A stretch of 42,212 nucleotides of DNA from Flavobacteriales bacterium UBA979. Its GTDB lineage: Bacteria; Bacteroidota; Bacteroidia; Flavobacteriales_D; Sanyastnellaceae. Where the stretch lies: positions 1-42,212 of the forward strand of contig DBBR01000057.1 of the NCBI GenBank assembly GCA_002292325.1, given 5' to 3'. The notes under the pieces are model-generated. The model saw nothing but the letters and a program-made list of their open reading frames with translations. It did not search any database and had not been told where the DNA came from. Below are positions 8,155-16,330 of this stretch, one piece after another. The position numbers and the translations under genes are program-made. Within the stretch, counting starts at the first letter, position 1. Every line of letters begins with the position of its first letter.

Positions 8155-9360
8155 ATGCGTTTTGCAATCCACCAACAGCATATTTTGAGCATTGGCTTGC
8201 TGCTAATTGGTATGCATTCAGCCACCCTGTCAGGTGTCTCACAAGAGACCATAAAAAAGTGGGAAGGCTCTTTTGATGAACGCACGCATTACGCAGACTT
8301 TGCTTCTTTTCAATCTCGCTTCCCGTTCGAATCAGTGAGCAAAACTCCTGCGCTTAAATCGCAAGTCCCTGCGCTTGACGTATTAGAAGAAGCGTTGCAA
8401 CCTTGGGGAGAAAGCAAAGCCATAGAAAACCTTGCAATGCAGGTGCTCATGGGTGAAAATGCACTCCGACTCCGTCAACTCCATGCGCTTTACAGCCTGT
8501 ATAAAGCCGACCTGGAAACCCACTTTTCAAAATCAAACCTCCCCCACTCCTTTATTTGGCTGCCTGCCTTAGTGAACCAATTCAATCATGCCCACAGCAA
8601 TGGAAGTCAAAATGCTGGACTCTGGAACAACACCAAGGAACTCGCACTGAACCAGGGGCTGACCATCAGTTCGAAAATAGACGAACGCTTCATCCCAGAT
8701 AAATCAACCCAAGCGGCTATCTCTTCCCTTTTAAAATTACAGCGTAGATTTCCTGAAAACCCTGAGCGTGTTCTTGTGGCGTACGTCAAGGGCATGGCCT
8801 ATGCCACACGGTGGACAGGCAAACCCGGCTACGATGCTGATTTGGATGAGTGGTTGGCACTTTACAAGGTCATCAGCCGCTTGATGGTCAATGTCCAATT
8901 AGAGGATCGCTCGCTTGACTGGGTTCAACTAATGGCCGAATGGAATGCTTTGCCTTGCAATCAAATCGTCCTTCGAAGCGATGTGTTAAAGCAAATGTCC
9001 ATGACTGAGACTGAATTGAATCAGCTCATTCCATGGTGGATCGGCAATTCCATTGGCTGTGAAGAATTGACCAACCGTCAAGTTCGACTTCCAGTCCTGG
9101 GACCGCTGGCTTCACAAAGTACAATTTCAACGGATGCTTCCACAACAATTCCTTTGGAGACTTTGGACGAGCCCATCGCAGAATCCGCTGCCTATGACGA
9201 AGGGATCAAGTGCCTCTTGCACGAAGTAAAAGAAGGTGATACACTATGGAATATTTCCAAAAGATATCCTGGAACAACTCCTGAATGGATCACTGAAATC
9301 AATGGAATCAAGGATTACATTCGCATTGGCCAAGTGCTATGCATTCCGAGAATCCCATAA
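8155..9360 (+). CDS. LysM protein with a degenerate MltD-like lytic transglycosylase domain
   Basis: A 401-residue exported protein with a signal peptide of about 30 residues. Residues about 125-225 follow the MltD/SLT pattern: LPHSFIWLPAL (129-139), QNAGLWNN, NQGL, IDERFIPDKSTQAAISSLLKL, then a helix equivalent to that carrying LAVAAYN. The catalytic Glu that normally sits in PxVESxF is not there: the segment reads PALVNQF, placing Val140 at the Glu position. The C-terminus (about 352-401) is a good LysM domain (HEVKEGDTLWNISKRYPG) that should bind peptidoglycan. The likely role is a non-catalytic wall-binding or scaffold protein. It is first in an operon with two SGNH proteins and an MBOAT; the next ORF overlaps its end by 22 nt. 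Domain calls are firm; loss of activity is inferred. Confidence 0.82.
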   Translation: MRFAIHQQHILSIGLLLIGMHSATLSGVSQETIKKWEGSFDERTHYADFASFQSRFPFESVSKTPALKSQVPALDVLEEALQPWGESKAIENLAMQVLMGENALRLRQLHALYSLYKADLETHFSKSNLPHSFIWLPALVNQFNHAHSNGSQNAGLWNNTKELALNQGLTISSKIDERFIPDKSTQAAISSLLKLQRRFPENPERVLVAYVKGMAYATRWTGKPGYDADLDEWLALYKVISRLMVNVQLEDRSLDWVQLMAEWNALPCNQIVLRSDVLKQMSMTETELNQLIPWWIGNSIGCEELTNRQVRLPVLGPLASQSTISTDASTTIPLETLDEPIAESAAYDEGIKCLLHEVKEGDTLWNISKRYPGTTPEWITEINGIKDYIRIGQVLCIPRIP

Positions 9361-10919
9361 AGAACCCACCGCATTCTATTCGCAGAACTGCGGTATTTTT
9401 GTCTGCTCTTTTATTGGCGGTTTGTGCGTTTCTTTCCCGACCACTGAATCTTTCTGAACACCTGGATGATTGGCCAAGATGGTCATCGTGGACCATTGAA
9501 TCTCAGCAGATATCGCCCGAAAATGTACAGGCCATCTTGGAGGAATACGCTTCCAGCGATTCATTGGTACAGTCCACAACGCCTCCATATACCAAACCTG
9601 AACCTGAACAAGCCACGGCATCGGTGGTAAAGCCGGAGGAGCCCTTGGGGAGCGATCGGGCATATGACCGTAAAGTCGTTGATGACTATCTTCATGAGAA
9701 CCTCCAATTGTCAGGAAGTGATGCTGCTTTCGTCTCATTGGCCGGCTTTTTCGAGCAACTCAATGAACCCCAACGGCAGCCACCCATCCATGTTTTTCAC
9801 TTTGGTGACTCACAAATAGAAGGCGATCGTATCACAGGTCCATTGCGCAACAAATGGCAATCAATCTGGGGTGGCAGCGGCCCTGGCCTGATTTCACCGT
9901 TGCAACCCATTCCCTCGCTCGCCATGCGTCATACGTGGTCTGATGGATGGGTTCGACACGCCAAATATGGGCGTCAGGATACTGCAATTGTTCACGACCG
10001 CTTTGGAATAATGGCAGCCTTTGCGACCCATCCCAATCAGAGCAGCCTGGATAGCGTTTTACCTCACCTAACTTTTGAACCCCATCCAAAGAGTTATCTC
10101 CGAAATCGTTCCTTCAATCAGGTGAGCTTGTTGCTTGGACAAGTCGATTCCGGGGGACAATTGCATTATCAATTGAATTCATTCGCCGAACGTATCATCG
10201 AACTTGAAGCGGATAGCTTCGCTCGTCGCATTGACATCCCCCTTCCGTCACTTGACTCCATGGAGTTTGAATCATTGCGGCTCAGCTTTTCAGGAGAGGT
10301 TCCCGAAGTAGACGGGGTCGGTATGTGGCGAGATTCAGGAATTGTGGTGCACAACATCGCCATGCGAGGAAGCTCTGGAACCCTTTTTCGATCGTTGAAC
10401 CGAACTCAACTCACTCAACAATTCGAGGGTTTCAGGACAGGATTGATCATGCTCCAATACGGCGGAAATGCAGTGCCTTACCTGACGGACCCTGCGAGCA
10501 TAAAGCGCTTTGGTGGTTGGTTTGCCTCACAAATTCGCTTGTTCAATCAACTGCTTCCAGGCGTTCCCGTTGTGGTGATGGGACCTTCGGACATGGCGCA
10601 TAAAGTCTCCACTCGAATGGAGACCTATGCGCAATTACCTGCCATTCGAAATGCCTTGAAACAAGCAGCGCTTGAACATGACGCTCTCTACTGGGACATC
10701 TTTGAAGTGATGGGGGGAGCAGGCAGTATGGCGGCTTGGGTTCAATCTTCACCCGCGCTGGCCAGTTCTGACCACATTCACTTTACGACAACCGGAGCCA
10801 GAGAAATATCCGAACTTTTTCGTCAATCGATTCAAACAGAATGGGCCATGTGGCAAATTGATCAATTCGAAAACGCGAAGAATCTTGAAGAGGAAAATTC
10901 AGCGCATCATGAGGAGTAG
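9339..10919 (+). CDS. SGNH/GDSL-type membrane-anchored hydrolase or acyltransferase
   Basis: A 526-residue protein with an N-terminal hydrophobic segment (about 17-33) after a basic stretch, either a signal anchor or an uncleaved signal. A low-complexity acidic linker follows, then an SGNH domain. Block I is HFGDSQIEGDR with the nucleophile candidate S158. Block V is SDHIHFTTTGA with the D478-xx-H481 pair. A middle segment resembles the oxyanion blocks (LMLQYGGNAV). Proteins of this layout work with MBOAT proteins in polysaccharide or peptidoglycan O-acetylation, taking acyl groups passed across the membrane. The start ATG 9339 lies inside the end of the LysM gene, indicating coupled translation. 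The SGNH family is firm; transferase rather than esterase activity is inferred from context. Confidence 0.82.
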   Translation: MHSENPIKNPPHSIRRTAVFLSALLLAVCAFLSRPLNLSEHLDDWPRWSSWTIESQQISPENVQAILEEYASSDSLVQSTTPPYTKPEPEQATASVVKPEEPLGSDRAYDRKVVDDYLHENLQLSGSDAAFVSLAGFFEQLNEPQRQPPIHVFHFGDSQIEGDRITGPLRNKWQSIWGGSGPGLISPLQPIPSLAMRHTWSDGWVRHAKYGRQDTAIVHDRFGIMAAFATHPNQSSLDSVLPHLTFEPHPKSYLRNRSFNQVSLLLGQVDSGGQLHYQLNSFAERIIELEADSFARRIDIPLPSLDSMEFESLRLSFSGEVPEVDGVGMWRDSGIVVHNIAMRGSSGTLFRSLNRTQLTQQFEGFRTGLIMLQYGGNAVPYLTDPASIKRFGGWFASQIRLFNQLLPGVPVVVMGPSDMAHKVSTRMETYAQLPAIRNALKQAALEHDALYWDIFEVMGGAGSMAAWVQSSPALASSDHIHFTTTGAREISELFRQSIQTEWAMWQIDQFENAKNLEEENSAHHEE

Positions 10920-12129
10920 ACAAATACTCCCGTTAGCTATGCTGATGGTTCTATGGATCCGCATCCCTGCCAATGCGCAATCTTTGATCGAGTGGAGCAT
11001 TCCAGATAAAGGCATTGCATTTGAACAATTGTTCAAGCGAATGGAATCCATTGACAACCGGGAGGATGAAACATTGGTTATTCTCTACATCGGCGGATCA
11101 CACGTGCAAGCTGGATGGATCGGGCACGGCTTGCGGCAAGAACTTGCGGCTTGGGCGCCAAATACGCAGCACTCAAGAGGTTTGATGCTTCCATATCGCA
11201 TTGCCAATACCAACACACCCACCCACTTCCGCACAGAATTTACCGGCGCATGGAACAAGCAGACCTGCATCGGCAAGACAGACGATCAGACACGACATAA
11301 TGCTCCCGTAGCAACAGGGATTTCGGTCCACCCCAAAACAAATTCAAACCCAGATAAGCATTGGATTCAGCACGTCAGCTACTTTCCAGATTCCAGCCGG
11401 GTGCGCACGTCCCATCTAACCCTTTGGACAAATGCCCAATTCAATGAATGGAAATGGGCAGGAAATACACCATTAAAAACATCCAACCCTTTGCCTAATG
11501 GAAATGGATGGCAAATTGAATTGTCTGAGCCTGCAGATACGATCGCCATTGAATTCATTCCGGAAAGGGGCCGCGATATCTGGTATGCAGGAATGAACAC
11601 ATCAGCCCCCGTTCATGGGCCAACATGCATCGTCCACGAGTGGGGTCACAATGGGCTGCGAGCTTCCCATGCCAGTAAATTGGAAGGATGGGAAGACCTG
11701 TTGAAGACCTTGCAACCCGATTTAATTTTTATGGGCTTGGGACTGAATGATGCCATCGTTGGCAATGGACTGAACATGGAGCAATTTCAATCCCATTATG
11801 CCCAACTGATCAATGCGCTTCAACAGAGCGGTGCGGCGATAGTGCTCATGACCAATACCCCTTTAGCCGATGATCTAAAGGCCATGGCAGGCGCATCGCA
11901 GACCATCAAGGCATTCTTCCAAGATTATGCGTACCAGCATAACTTAGGCTTTTGGGACTTCGGAAAAGCTATCGAATTGGCTTTGGAGAACGGAACAACC
12001 GAGGTGAATCCATGGTATAAACCTGATGGTATTCATTTTACGAAATTTGGATACACTCAGATGAGCCAAATACTTTTCGCCGCCTGGCACGACTCCTACA
12101 CATCCTGGTCAAAATCCATTGGTCCATGA
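10909..12129 (+). CDS. Secreted SGNH-family protein (second of the pair)
   Basis: A 406-residue exported protein. ATG 10909 gives a clean signal peptide ending ANA before QSLIEW. The frame stays open upstream to a TTG at 10858, but that would add a basic tail before the signal peptide. ATG 10909 overlaps the previous gene by 11 nt. The SGNH fold is seen from block I, LYIGGSHVQAGW (S64), FMGLGLNDAI, which resembles the block III GxND (here GLND), and block V, KPDGIHFTKFGY with the D373-xx-H376 pair. Block I reads GGS rather than GDS, a variation also seen in acetyltransferase-type SGNH proteins. It shares the overall layout of the preceding gene but is divergent from it, so the pair may have different roles, such as transferase and esterase. 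Fold confident; reaction unproven. Confidence 0.8.
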   Translation: MRSRQILPLAMLMVLWIRIPANAQSLIEWSIPDKGIAFEQLFKRMESIDNREDETLVILYIGGSHVQAGWIGHGLRQELAAWAPNTQHSRGLMLPYRIANTNTPTHFRTEFTGAWNKQTCIGKTDDQTRHNAPVATGISVHPKTNSNPDKHWIQHVSYFPDSSRVRTSHLTLWTNAQFNEWKWAGNTPLKTSNPLPNGNGWQIELSEPADTIAIEFIPERGRDIWYAGMNTSAPVHGPTCIVHEWGHNGLRASHASKLEGWEDLLKTLQPDLIFMGLGLNDAIVGNGLNMEQFQSHYAQLINALQQSGAAIVLMTNTPLADDLKAMAGASQTIKAFFQDYAYQHNLGFWDFGKAIELALENGTTEVNPWYKPDGIHFTKFGYTQMSQILFAAWHDSYTSWSKSIGP

Positions 12130-13841
12130 TTGATTCGTTCCTTGATTGGCTCGACCCTGCCGCTGGAATTCCTTTCACATTTTTGAACGGAACATTTTGG
12201 CTGTTTCTGTGGGCTGTGATCATCGGGTTCGGCCTATTAAACCGATTGGAAAAACGCATCCAGGCGCGCAATGCTTTCCTGTTTGCGGTCAGTCTATTTT
12301 TCTATTGGAAAACAAGTGGCTGGTTCGTTGCTCTGCTTATTTTTTCGACCAGCTGCGATTGGCTCATTGGAAAGCGCATCGGAGGGACCCATGGCACTGT
12401 CAGAAAGCGCTGGCTCGCGGTGAGCTTGGTCATCAATCTTGGAGTCCTTCTCTACTTTAAGTACGCGTACTTCATCGCCGATGCCATGCAACCCATGTTG
12501 GGAGCACACTGGGCGCAACCCCATGCGGCATTGGGACAGTGGGCGAATTCACATTTGGGCACCACGTTTCGGGTGGATCAAATTTTGCTTCCCGTTGGCA
12601 TATCATTCTACACATTTCAAACCATGTCTTATGCCATCGACGTTTACCGAGGGCATGTTCAACCCGTAAAACGCTTTCTTGATTTTGGCTTTTTCGTGAG
12701 TTTCTTTCCGCAACTCGTGGCTGGACCCATTGTCCGTGCCAAAGATTTCATTCCTCAACTGCACCGTCCATACGCCTTGACTCAAGCAGAATTTGGGATG
12801 GGCGTATTTTGGATCTTAAACGGACTTCTTAAAAAAATCTGGCTCGCAGACTACCTCGCCGTCAACCTTGTCGATCGGGTATTCGCTATGCCCGGATCTT
12901 TCAGCGGCTTTGAAAATTTGCTGGCGCTCTATGCGTATAGTCTGCAGGTGTACGCTGATTTCAGCGGGTATACGGACATGGCCATAGGAATCGCATTGTT
13001 GATGGGTTTTCGCTTGCCTTTGAATTTCAAATCACCCTACAAAGCGCGCAACGTTGGAGACTTTTGGAAACGCTGGCACATCAGTCTTTCAAGCTGGCTC
13101 AAGGACTATTTGTACATCCCGATGGGCGGAAACCGGGGGGCCTCGATGTTTACCTTGATCAGTGGTTGCATTTTGGGAGGCTTCGTCATGCTCATGCTCC
13201 CAAACGCAGGCTACCGATTAATTGCAGCCGGCAGCCTCATCATATTCGTCGCAGTAGGGTATGCAGTGCCATCCATCCGGCAAAGACTGAGCACAAACGT
13301 CAACTTGATCATGACCATGTTACTTGGGGGGCTTTGGCACGGAGCAAGCTGGAATTTTGTGCTTTGGGGTGGATTAAATGGACTGGGTTTGGTGGTATAC
13401 AAAGGCTGGAGGCGCATCAGCCCTTGGGAAAAGGGACGGCAATGGTGGAAACGCGCATTGGGCGTTTTCTTAACGTTTCATTTCATTACGTTCACCCGAA
13501 TTTGGTTCCGTTCGGGAAGCCATGTCAGCTGGGAAGGACTTGACCGGCCCCACGATATCTGGGCAGAATGGTTCACGGCCAATGAAATGATCGGTCGTTT
13601 GAGTTCGGCATTTTGGACCAGCCCTTTCATGGAAATTGCAACCGGTTATGCCCCTGTAATCTGTTTGATGGGATTCGGGTTCGGAATTCATTTGATTCCC
13701 GAACAATTAAAGAAGAAGTACCGAAGTGGCTTTGCACATGCCCCGCTCCTTGTTCAATTGGCCGTTTCACTTGCTGTACTCGCCTTGGCTTACGCCGGAT
13801 TAGCTTCCGGAGTTCAGCCTTTCATCTACTTTCAATTTTAA
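12126..13841 (+). CDS. MBOAT-family membrane O-acyltransferase (AlgI/PatA-like)
   Basis: A 571-residue polytopic membrane protein of the MBOAT family, with roughly ten or more hydrophobic segments. The MBOAT catalytic histidine is in GGLWHGASWNF (H405). The conserved cytosolic-face motif RWHISLSSWLKDYLYIP (H318) precedes MGGNRG. Upstream are the family segments DVYRGH and FFPQLVAGPIVR. AlgI and PatA proteins pass acetyl groups across the inner membrane to a periplasmic SGNH transferase. Two SGNH proteins lie directly upstream, and the start overlaps the previous stop as ATGA (12126-12129). The family call is firm. Because the first operon gene has LysM and transglycosylase-like domains, peptidoglycan is the favoured acceptor, but an exopolysaccharide is also possible. 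Confidence 0.95.
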   Translation: MIDSFLDWLDPAAGIPFTFLNGTFWLFLWAVIIGFGLLNRLEKRIQARNAFLFAVSLFFYWKTSGWFVALLIFSTSCDWLIGKRIGGTHGTVRKRWLAVSLVINLGVLLYFKYAYFIADAMQPMLGAHWAQPHAALGQWANSHLGTTFRVDQILLPVGISFYTFQTMSYAIDVYRGHVQPVKRFLDFGFFVSFFPQLVAGPIVRAKDFIPQLHRPYALTQAEFGMGVFWILNGLLKKIWLADYLAVNLVDRVFAMPGSFSGFENLLALYAYSLQVYADFSGYTDMAIGIALLMGFRLPLNFKSPYKARNVGDFWKRWHISLSSWLKDYLYIPMGGNRGASMFTLISGCILGGFVMLMLPNAGYRLIAAGSLIIFVAVGYAVPSIRQRLSTNVNLIMTMLLGGLWHGASWNFVLWGGLNGLGLVVYKGWRRISPWEKGRQWWKRALGVFLTFHFITFTRIWFRSGSHVSWEGLDRPHDIWAEWFTANEMIGRLSSAFWTSPFMEIATGYAPVICLMGFGFGIHLIPEQLKKKYRSGFAHAPLLVQLAVSLAVLALAYAGLASGVQPFIYFQF

Positions 13842-13853
13842 AGAGAAACCGCG

Positions 13854-14042
13854 TTAATCGACTTGCTCGACTGATTGGTATGCGCTGCACGATTTTTGTG
13901 AAGTACAGGATGTAGCTAAAACAGCCACCATCATCAAGCCCAATATCGCCACGATACATTGCTGCAAACGTGCATGGTTGATGCGCTTTACATCTAGACC
14001 AGTTGAACCTATTTTTGTGGTATTCGGTTTATTAAAAAGCAT
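13854..14042 (-). CDS. Small lipoprotein
   Basis: A 62-residue protein with a lipoprotein signal: a basic N-terminal region, a hydrophobic core (about 29-42) and a lipobox LATSC whose Cys would be lipidated. The mature part is only about 17 residues (CTSQKSCSAYQSVEQVD), with a second Cys. Short lipoproteins with a Cys-Ser-Ala-Tyr-like tail are common in Bacteroidota and have no assigned role. It is supported by an exact TAAGTTTG -7 box 36 nt upstream on this strand (14086-14079). It is convergent with the MBOAT operon, whose stop lies 12 nt beyond its end. The N-terminal extension before the hydrophobic core is rather long, so a downstream start cannot be excluded. Moderate confidence. Confidence 0.6.
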   Translation of the reverse strand: MLFNKPNTTKIGSTGLDVKRINHARLQQCIVAILGLMMVAVLATSCTSQKSCSAYQSVEQVD

Positions 14043-14078
14043 CTTCTCTCAATTGGTGGTTTCAGAACGCAGGGATGT

Positions 14079-14086
14079 CAAACTTA
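14079..14086 (-). promoter_or_regulatory. -7 promoter box of the small lipoprotein gene
   Basis: The minus strand reads TAAGTTTG, an exact TAnnTTTG match, 36 nt before ATG 14042. A TTG lies about 23 nt further upstream on that strand. On the plus strand, the overlapping 14090-14097 reads TAACTTTT, 7 nt before ATG 14105, so divergent promoters appear interleaved here. Confidence 0.5.
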
Positions 14087-14104
14087 GTATAACTTTTTCA
14101 AACG

Positions 14105-14410
14105 ATGCGCAACGCTTCCAATTCAACATCCCTCAACCTGCTGTTTTTTGTTATGCTAGTCTTACAGGGCATCTTTCTTTTCGAGATGTTCTCCGACGTG
14201 GAATTTGGATCTATTTTCCAAAATCATCGCGGAGGCTGGTTGCTTGCCCAAGCGATAGGATGCGTCGTTTTGTTCGTGGATATGGTGATTCGATTCGACC
14301 ACTTAGCTGAAAGAAGAAGACCCTGGCACTTAACGGGTGTGGCCTTGTGTTCTATCAGCTGGTGTTGTCAGTTTTTTATTCACTACTTGGACAGCGCCCT
14401 TTTGAGCTGA
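14105..14410 (+). CDS. Small integral membrane protein, unknown function
   Basis: A 101-residue protein with three hydrophobic segments: about 10-28 (LLFFVMLVLQGIFLF), about 43-62 (GWLLAQAIGCVVLFVDMVI) and about 75-95. A basic loop (AERRRPW) separates the second and third. I do not recognise a family. A TAACTTTT box ends 7 nt before the ATG, and there is no Shine-Dalgarno. The stop lies 18 nt before the convergent neighbour's stop, which leaves no other gene in the interval. Its size and clean hydrophobic pattern make it likely real. It diverges from the small lipoprotein gene, so a functional pairing is possible but unproven. Confidence 0.6.
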   Translation: MRNASNSTSLNLLFFVMLVLQGIFLFEMFSDVEFGSIFQNHRGGWLLAQAIGCVVLFVDMVIRFDHLAERRRPWHLTGVALCSISWCCQFFIHYLDSALLS

Positions 14411-14428
14411 TGGGCATCTTTTTCCGTC

Positions 14429-15205
14429 TTAATCGTCCAAATGATACTGATAATCCGAATCATTCAAACGAGAAGGAAGGGTGCGAAACAGTTCAAAGCG
14501 CTGCTGGATGTACCGAATAAATTCATACTGCGTCCACGCCTGGAGCAACTCATCTCCTGGATCACTGAATGCAATGAACGCATCAAATTCCTCGGGTTTC
14601 AATCGAATAATCTCAAAGTTCACATATTTGACGAACAATTCCCGCAGCAGGTCATGTCGGCGATCTTTGTTTTCCAATTGAGCCACAAGCCGCTTGCTTT
14701 GTTCCTCGCGGCTTAGCATCTGATACAAAAACGTTATTGGGCTGCTCAGTGCATCGACTTGAGTCAGCCTAAAATCTTCTTCATTGTATCCAAGTGCTTC
14801 AATGTCACGAACGATTTCTCGAAGATCTCGCGGTGCGACGACCTCAGCTACTCCCACTTCTACACGCAGTCGACTCAGTCGAATTTCCCAATCCCATTGC
14901 CTCCCAGTCAATGGAGCAACGCGCTGAATCGTATGGAAGCCAATCGCACCGAAGGCAATCGTATCCCCAGGACAAACAGCCAACAAGAATTGTCCTTGAT
15001 GATCAACGAACTGCCCCCCTCCATCCTGCCCACGATTGACCACCATGGCCACTGGAACCAAGTGTGCGGATTCGTCCACTACCCGCCCCGTGATGAACAT
15101 CAATGAATCACATCGAATCGGATCCTGCAGATTTTGCGCAGAAACCGAGCAAAGCAGGACCATGCAAAAAATCCAACAGGTCGTTCGTAAAAAAGTCCTT
15201 TCCAC
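14429..15205 (-). CDS. Secreted protein with a carboxypeptidase-like regulatory domain
   Basis: A 258-residue exported protein. The frame is open far upstream, but a GTG at 15205 begins a signal peptide (VERTFLRT... ending SVSA before QNLQDP). An upstream start would add a 74-residue tail that runs antisense into meaB. Residues about 32-115 match the CarboxypepD_reg-like beta-sandwich seen at the N-terminus of TonB-dependent receptors: ITGRVVDES, PVAMVVNRG, DHQGQFLLAVCPGDTIAFGAIGF. The remaining ~140 residues are helical and charged, with no recognised domain. Such proteins are common in Bacteroidota and lie in the periplasm or outer membrane; the role is unknown. It diverges from meaB, with 39 nt between start codons. 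Confidence 0.78.
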   Translation of the reverse strand: MERTFLRTTCWIFCMVLLCSVSAQNLQDPIRCDSLMFITGRVVDESAHLVPVAMVVNRGQDGGGQFVDHQGQFLLAVCPGDTIAFGAIGFHTIQRVAPLTGRQWDWEIRLSRLRVEVGVAEVVAPRDLREIVRDIEALGYNEEDFRLTQVDALSSPITFLYQMLSREEQSKRLVAQLENKDRRHDLLRELFVKYVNFEIIRLKPEEFDAFIAFSDPGDELLQAWTQYEFIRYIQQRFELFRTLPSRLNDSDYQYHLDD

Positions 15206-15232
15206 GGCTGCAAGATAGGCCGTACTTCGCGT

Positions 15233-15240
15233 TAACTTCG
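15233..15240 (+). promoter_or_regulatory. -7-like box 4 nt before the meaB start
   Basis: TAACTTCG differs from TAnnTTTG at one position and is followed by four bases and ATG 15245. It fits the leaderless pattern seen at several other genes of the window. Confidence 0.35.
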
Positions 15241-15244
15241 ACTC

Positions 15245-16330
15245 ATGGCGTTGGATGCAGCAGATAAAAAAGGCCAAAACCCAAAGGGAGCCCTCGCAAG
15301 ACAAAATGCACTTGCGAGGATTCGTGCAGCCCAAGGCGTCCGTCCGGATGTGGCTGATTGGGCTGCGCTGATACGTGAAGGAAATCGTGAAGCGCTGGGA
15401 CAAGCCATAACCCTGACAGAAAGCCATCGCACATCCGACCTTGAATTACTGGATGCCCTGCTTGACGCGCTTGAAAGAGATGGTGGGCATACGGAGAGCC
15501 TGCGCATCGGAATCACGGGGGTGCCCGGAGTTGGAAAAAGTACATTTATCGAACAATTCGGTGGAACACTCATCGAACAAGGCCACCGCGTAGCCGTTTT
15601 GGCCATTGATCCGTCCAGCAGCCGCACAGGAGGAAGTATTCTCGGGGATAAAACTCGGATGGAACACCTCTCCCAACATGCCGCCGCCTTTGTTCGACCC
15701 AGCCCCACGGGAACTTCACTGGGTGGCGTCACGCGAGGCACCTCTGAAGCGACGATTCTGTGTGAGGCAGCAGGATACGACCGAATCATCATCGAAACCG
15801 TTGGTGTCGGACAAAGTGAAACCTCCGTTCGGGCCTTGACGGATGCATTTATCCTACTTATGCTTCCAGGTGGCGGTGATGAACTCCAAGGAATCAAGCG
15901 AGGCATCATGGAAATGGCAGACTTATTGCTCGTGAACAAATGCGACAGCGGAAGGGAAACGCTCGCAGAAGAAACCGCTAATCAATACAGAAAGGCGCTT
16001 CATTTATTTCCCCCCAATCCAGGCGGGCATCAAGTTGAGGTATTGACCATCAGCGCACTTGACGCCAAAGGGATCGAAGAGAGTTGCACGGCCCTCGAGG
16101 GGTTGCAATCAAAATGGATGGCCAACGGATGGTTGGATCAACAACGATCTGAGCAAAGGGTTGATCAATTTCGCCAACATGTGCAGCACTTGGTATTCAT
16201 TCGCAGAATGGAAGGCGGTGAAGTTTCAGAAAAGTGGAGGAAGCTGATGGAAGAATTACAAAATGGGACAATTCAGCCCTTTCACGCCGCTCGAGAATGG
16301 ATGAATGAACGAATGGATTCAAATCGATGA
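15245..16330 (+). CDS. meaB: MeaB/ArgK-family GTPase (methylmalonyl-CoA mutase chaperone)
   Basis: A 361-residue cytosolic G3E-type GTPase. Signature motifs are the P-loop GVPGVGKST (92-100), DPSSSRTGGSILGDKTRM, RPSPTGTSLGGVTRGTSEA, the Walker B-like IIIETVGVGQSE, and the guanine-specificity NKCD. MeaB loads and protects adenosylcobalamin-dependent methylmalonyl-CoA mutase, used in propionate and branched-chain carbon metabolism. The protein is full length and all GTPase motifs are present. The mutase genes (mutA/mutB) are not in the window, so the partner is elsewhere. The end overlaps the following gene as ATGA, so the downstream LysS-like membrane protein is cotranslated with it. Assignment is firm. 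Confidence 0.95.
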   Translation: MALDAADKKGQNPKGALARQNALARIRAAQGVRPDVADWAALIREGNREALGQAITLTESHRTSDLELLDALLDALERDGGHTESLRIGITGVPGVGKSTFIEQFGGTLIEQGHRVAVLAIDPSSSRTGGSILGDKTRMEHLSQHAAAFVRPSPTGTSLGGVTRGTSEATILCEAAGYDRIIIETVGVGQSETSVRALTDAFILLMLPGGGDELQGIKRGIMEMADLLLVNKCDSGRETLAEETANQYRKALHLFPPNPGGHQVEVLTISALDAKGIEESCTALEGLQSKWMANGWLDQQRSEQRVDQFRQHVQHLVFIRRMEGGEVSEKWRKLMEELQNGTIQPFHAAREWMNERMDSNR

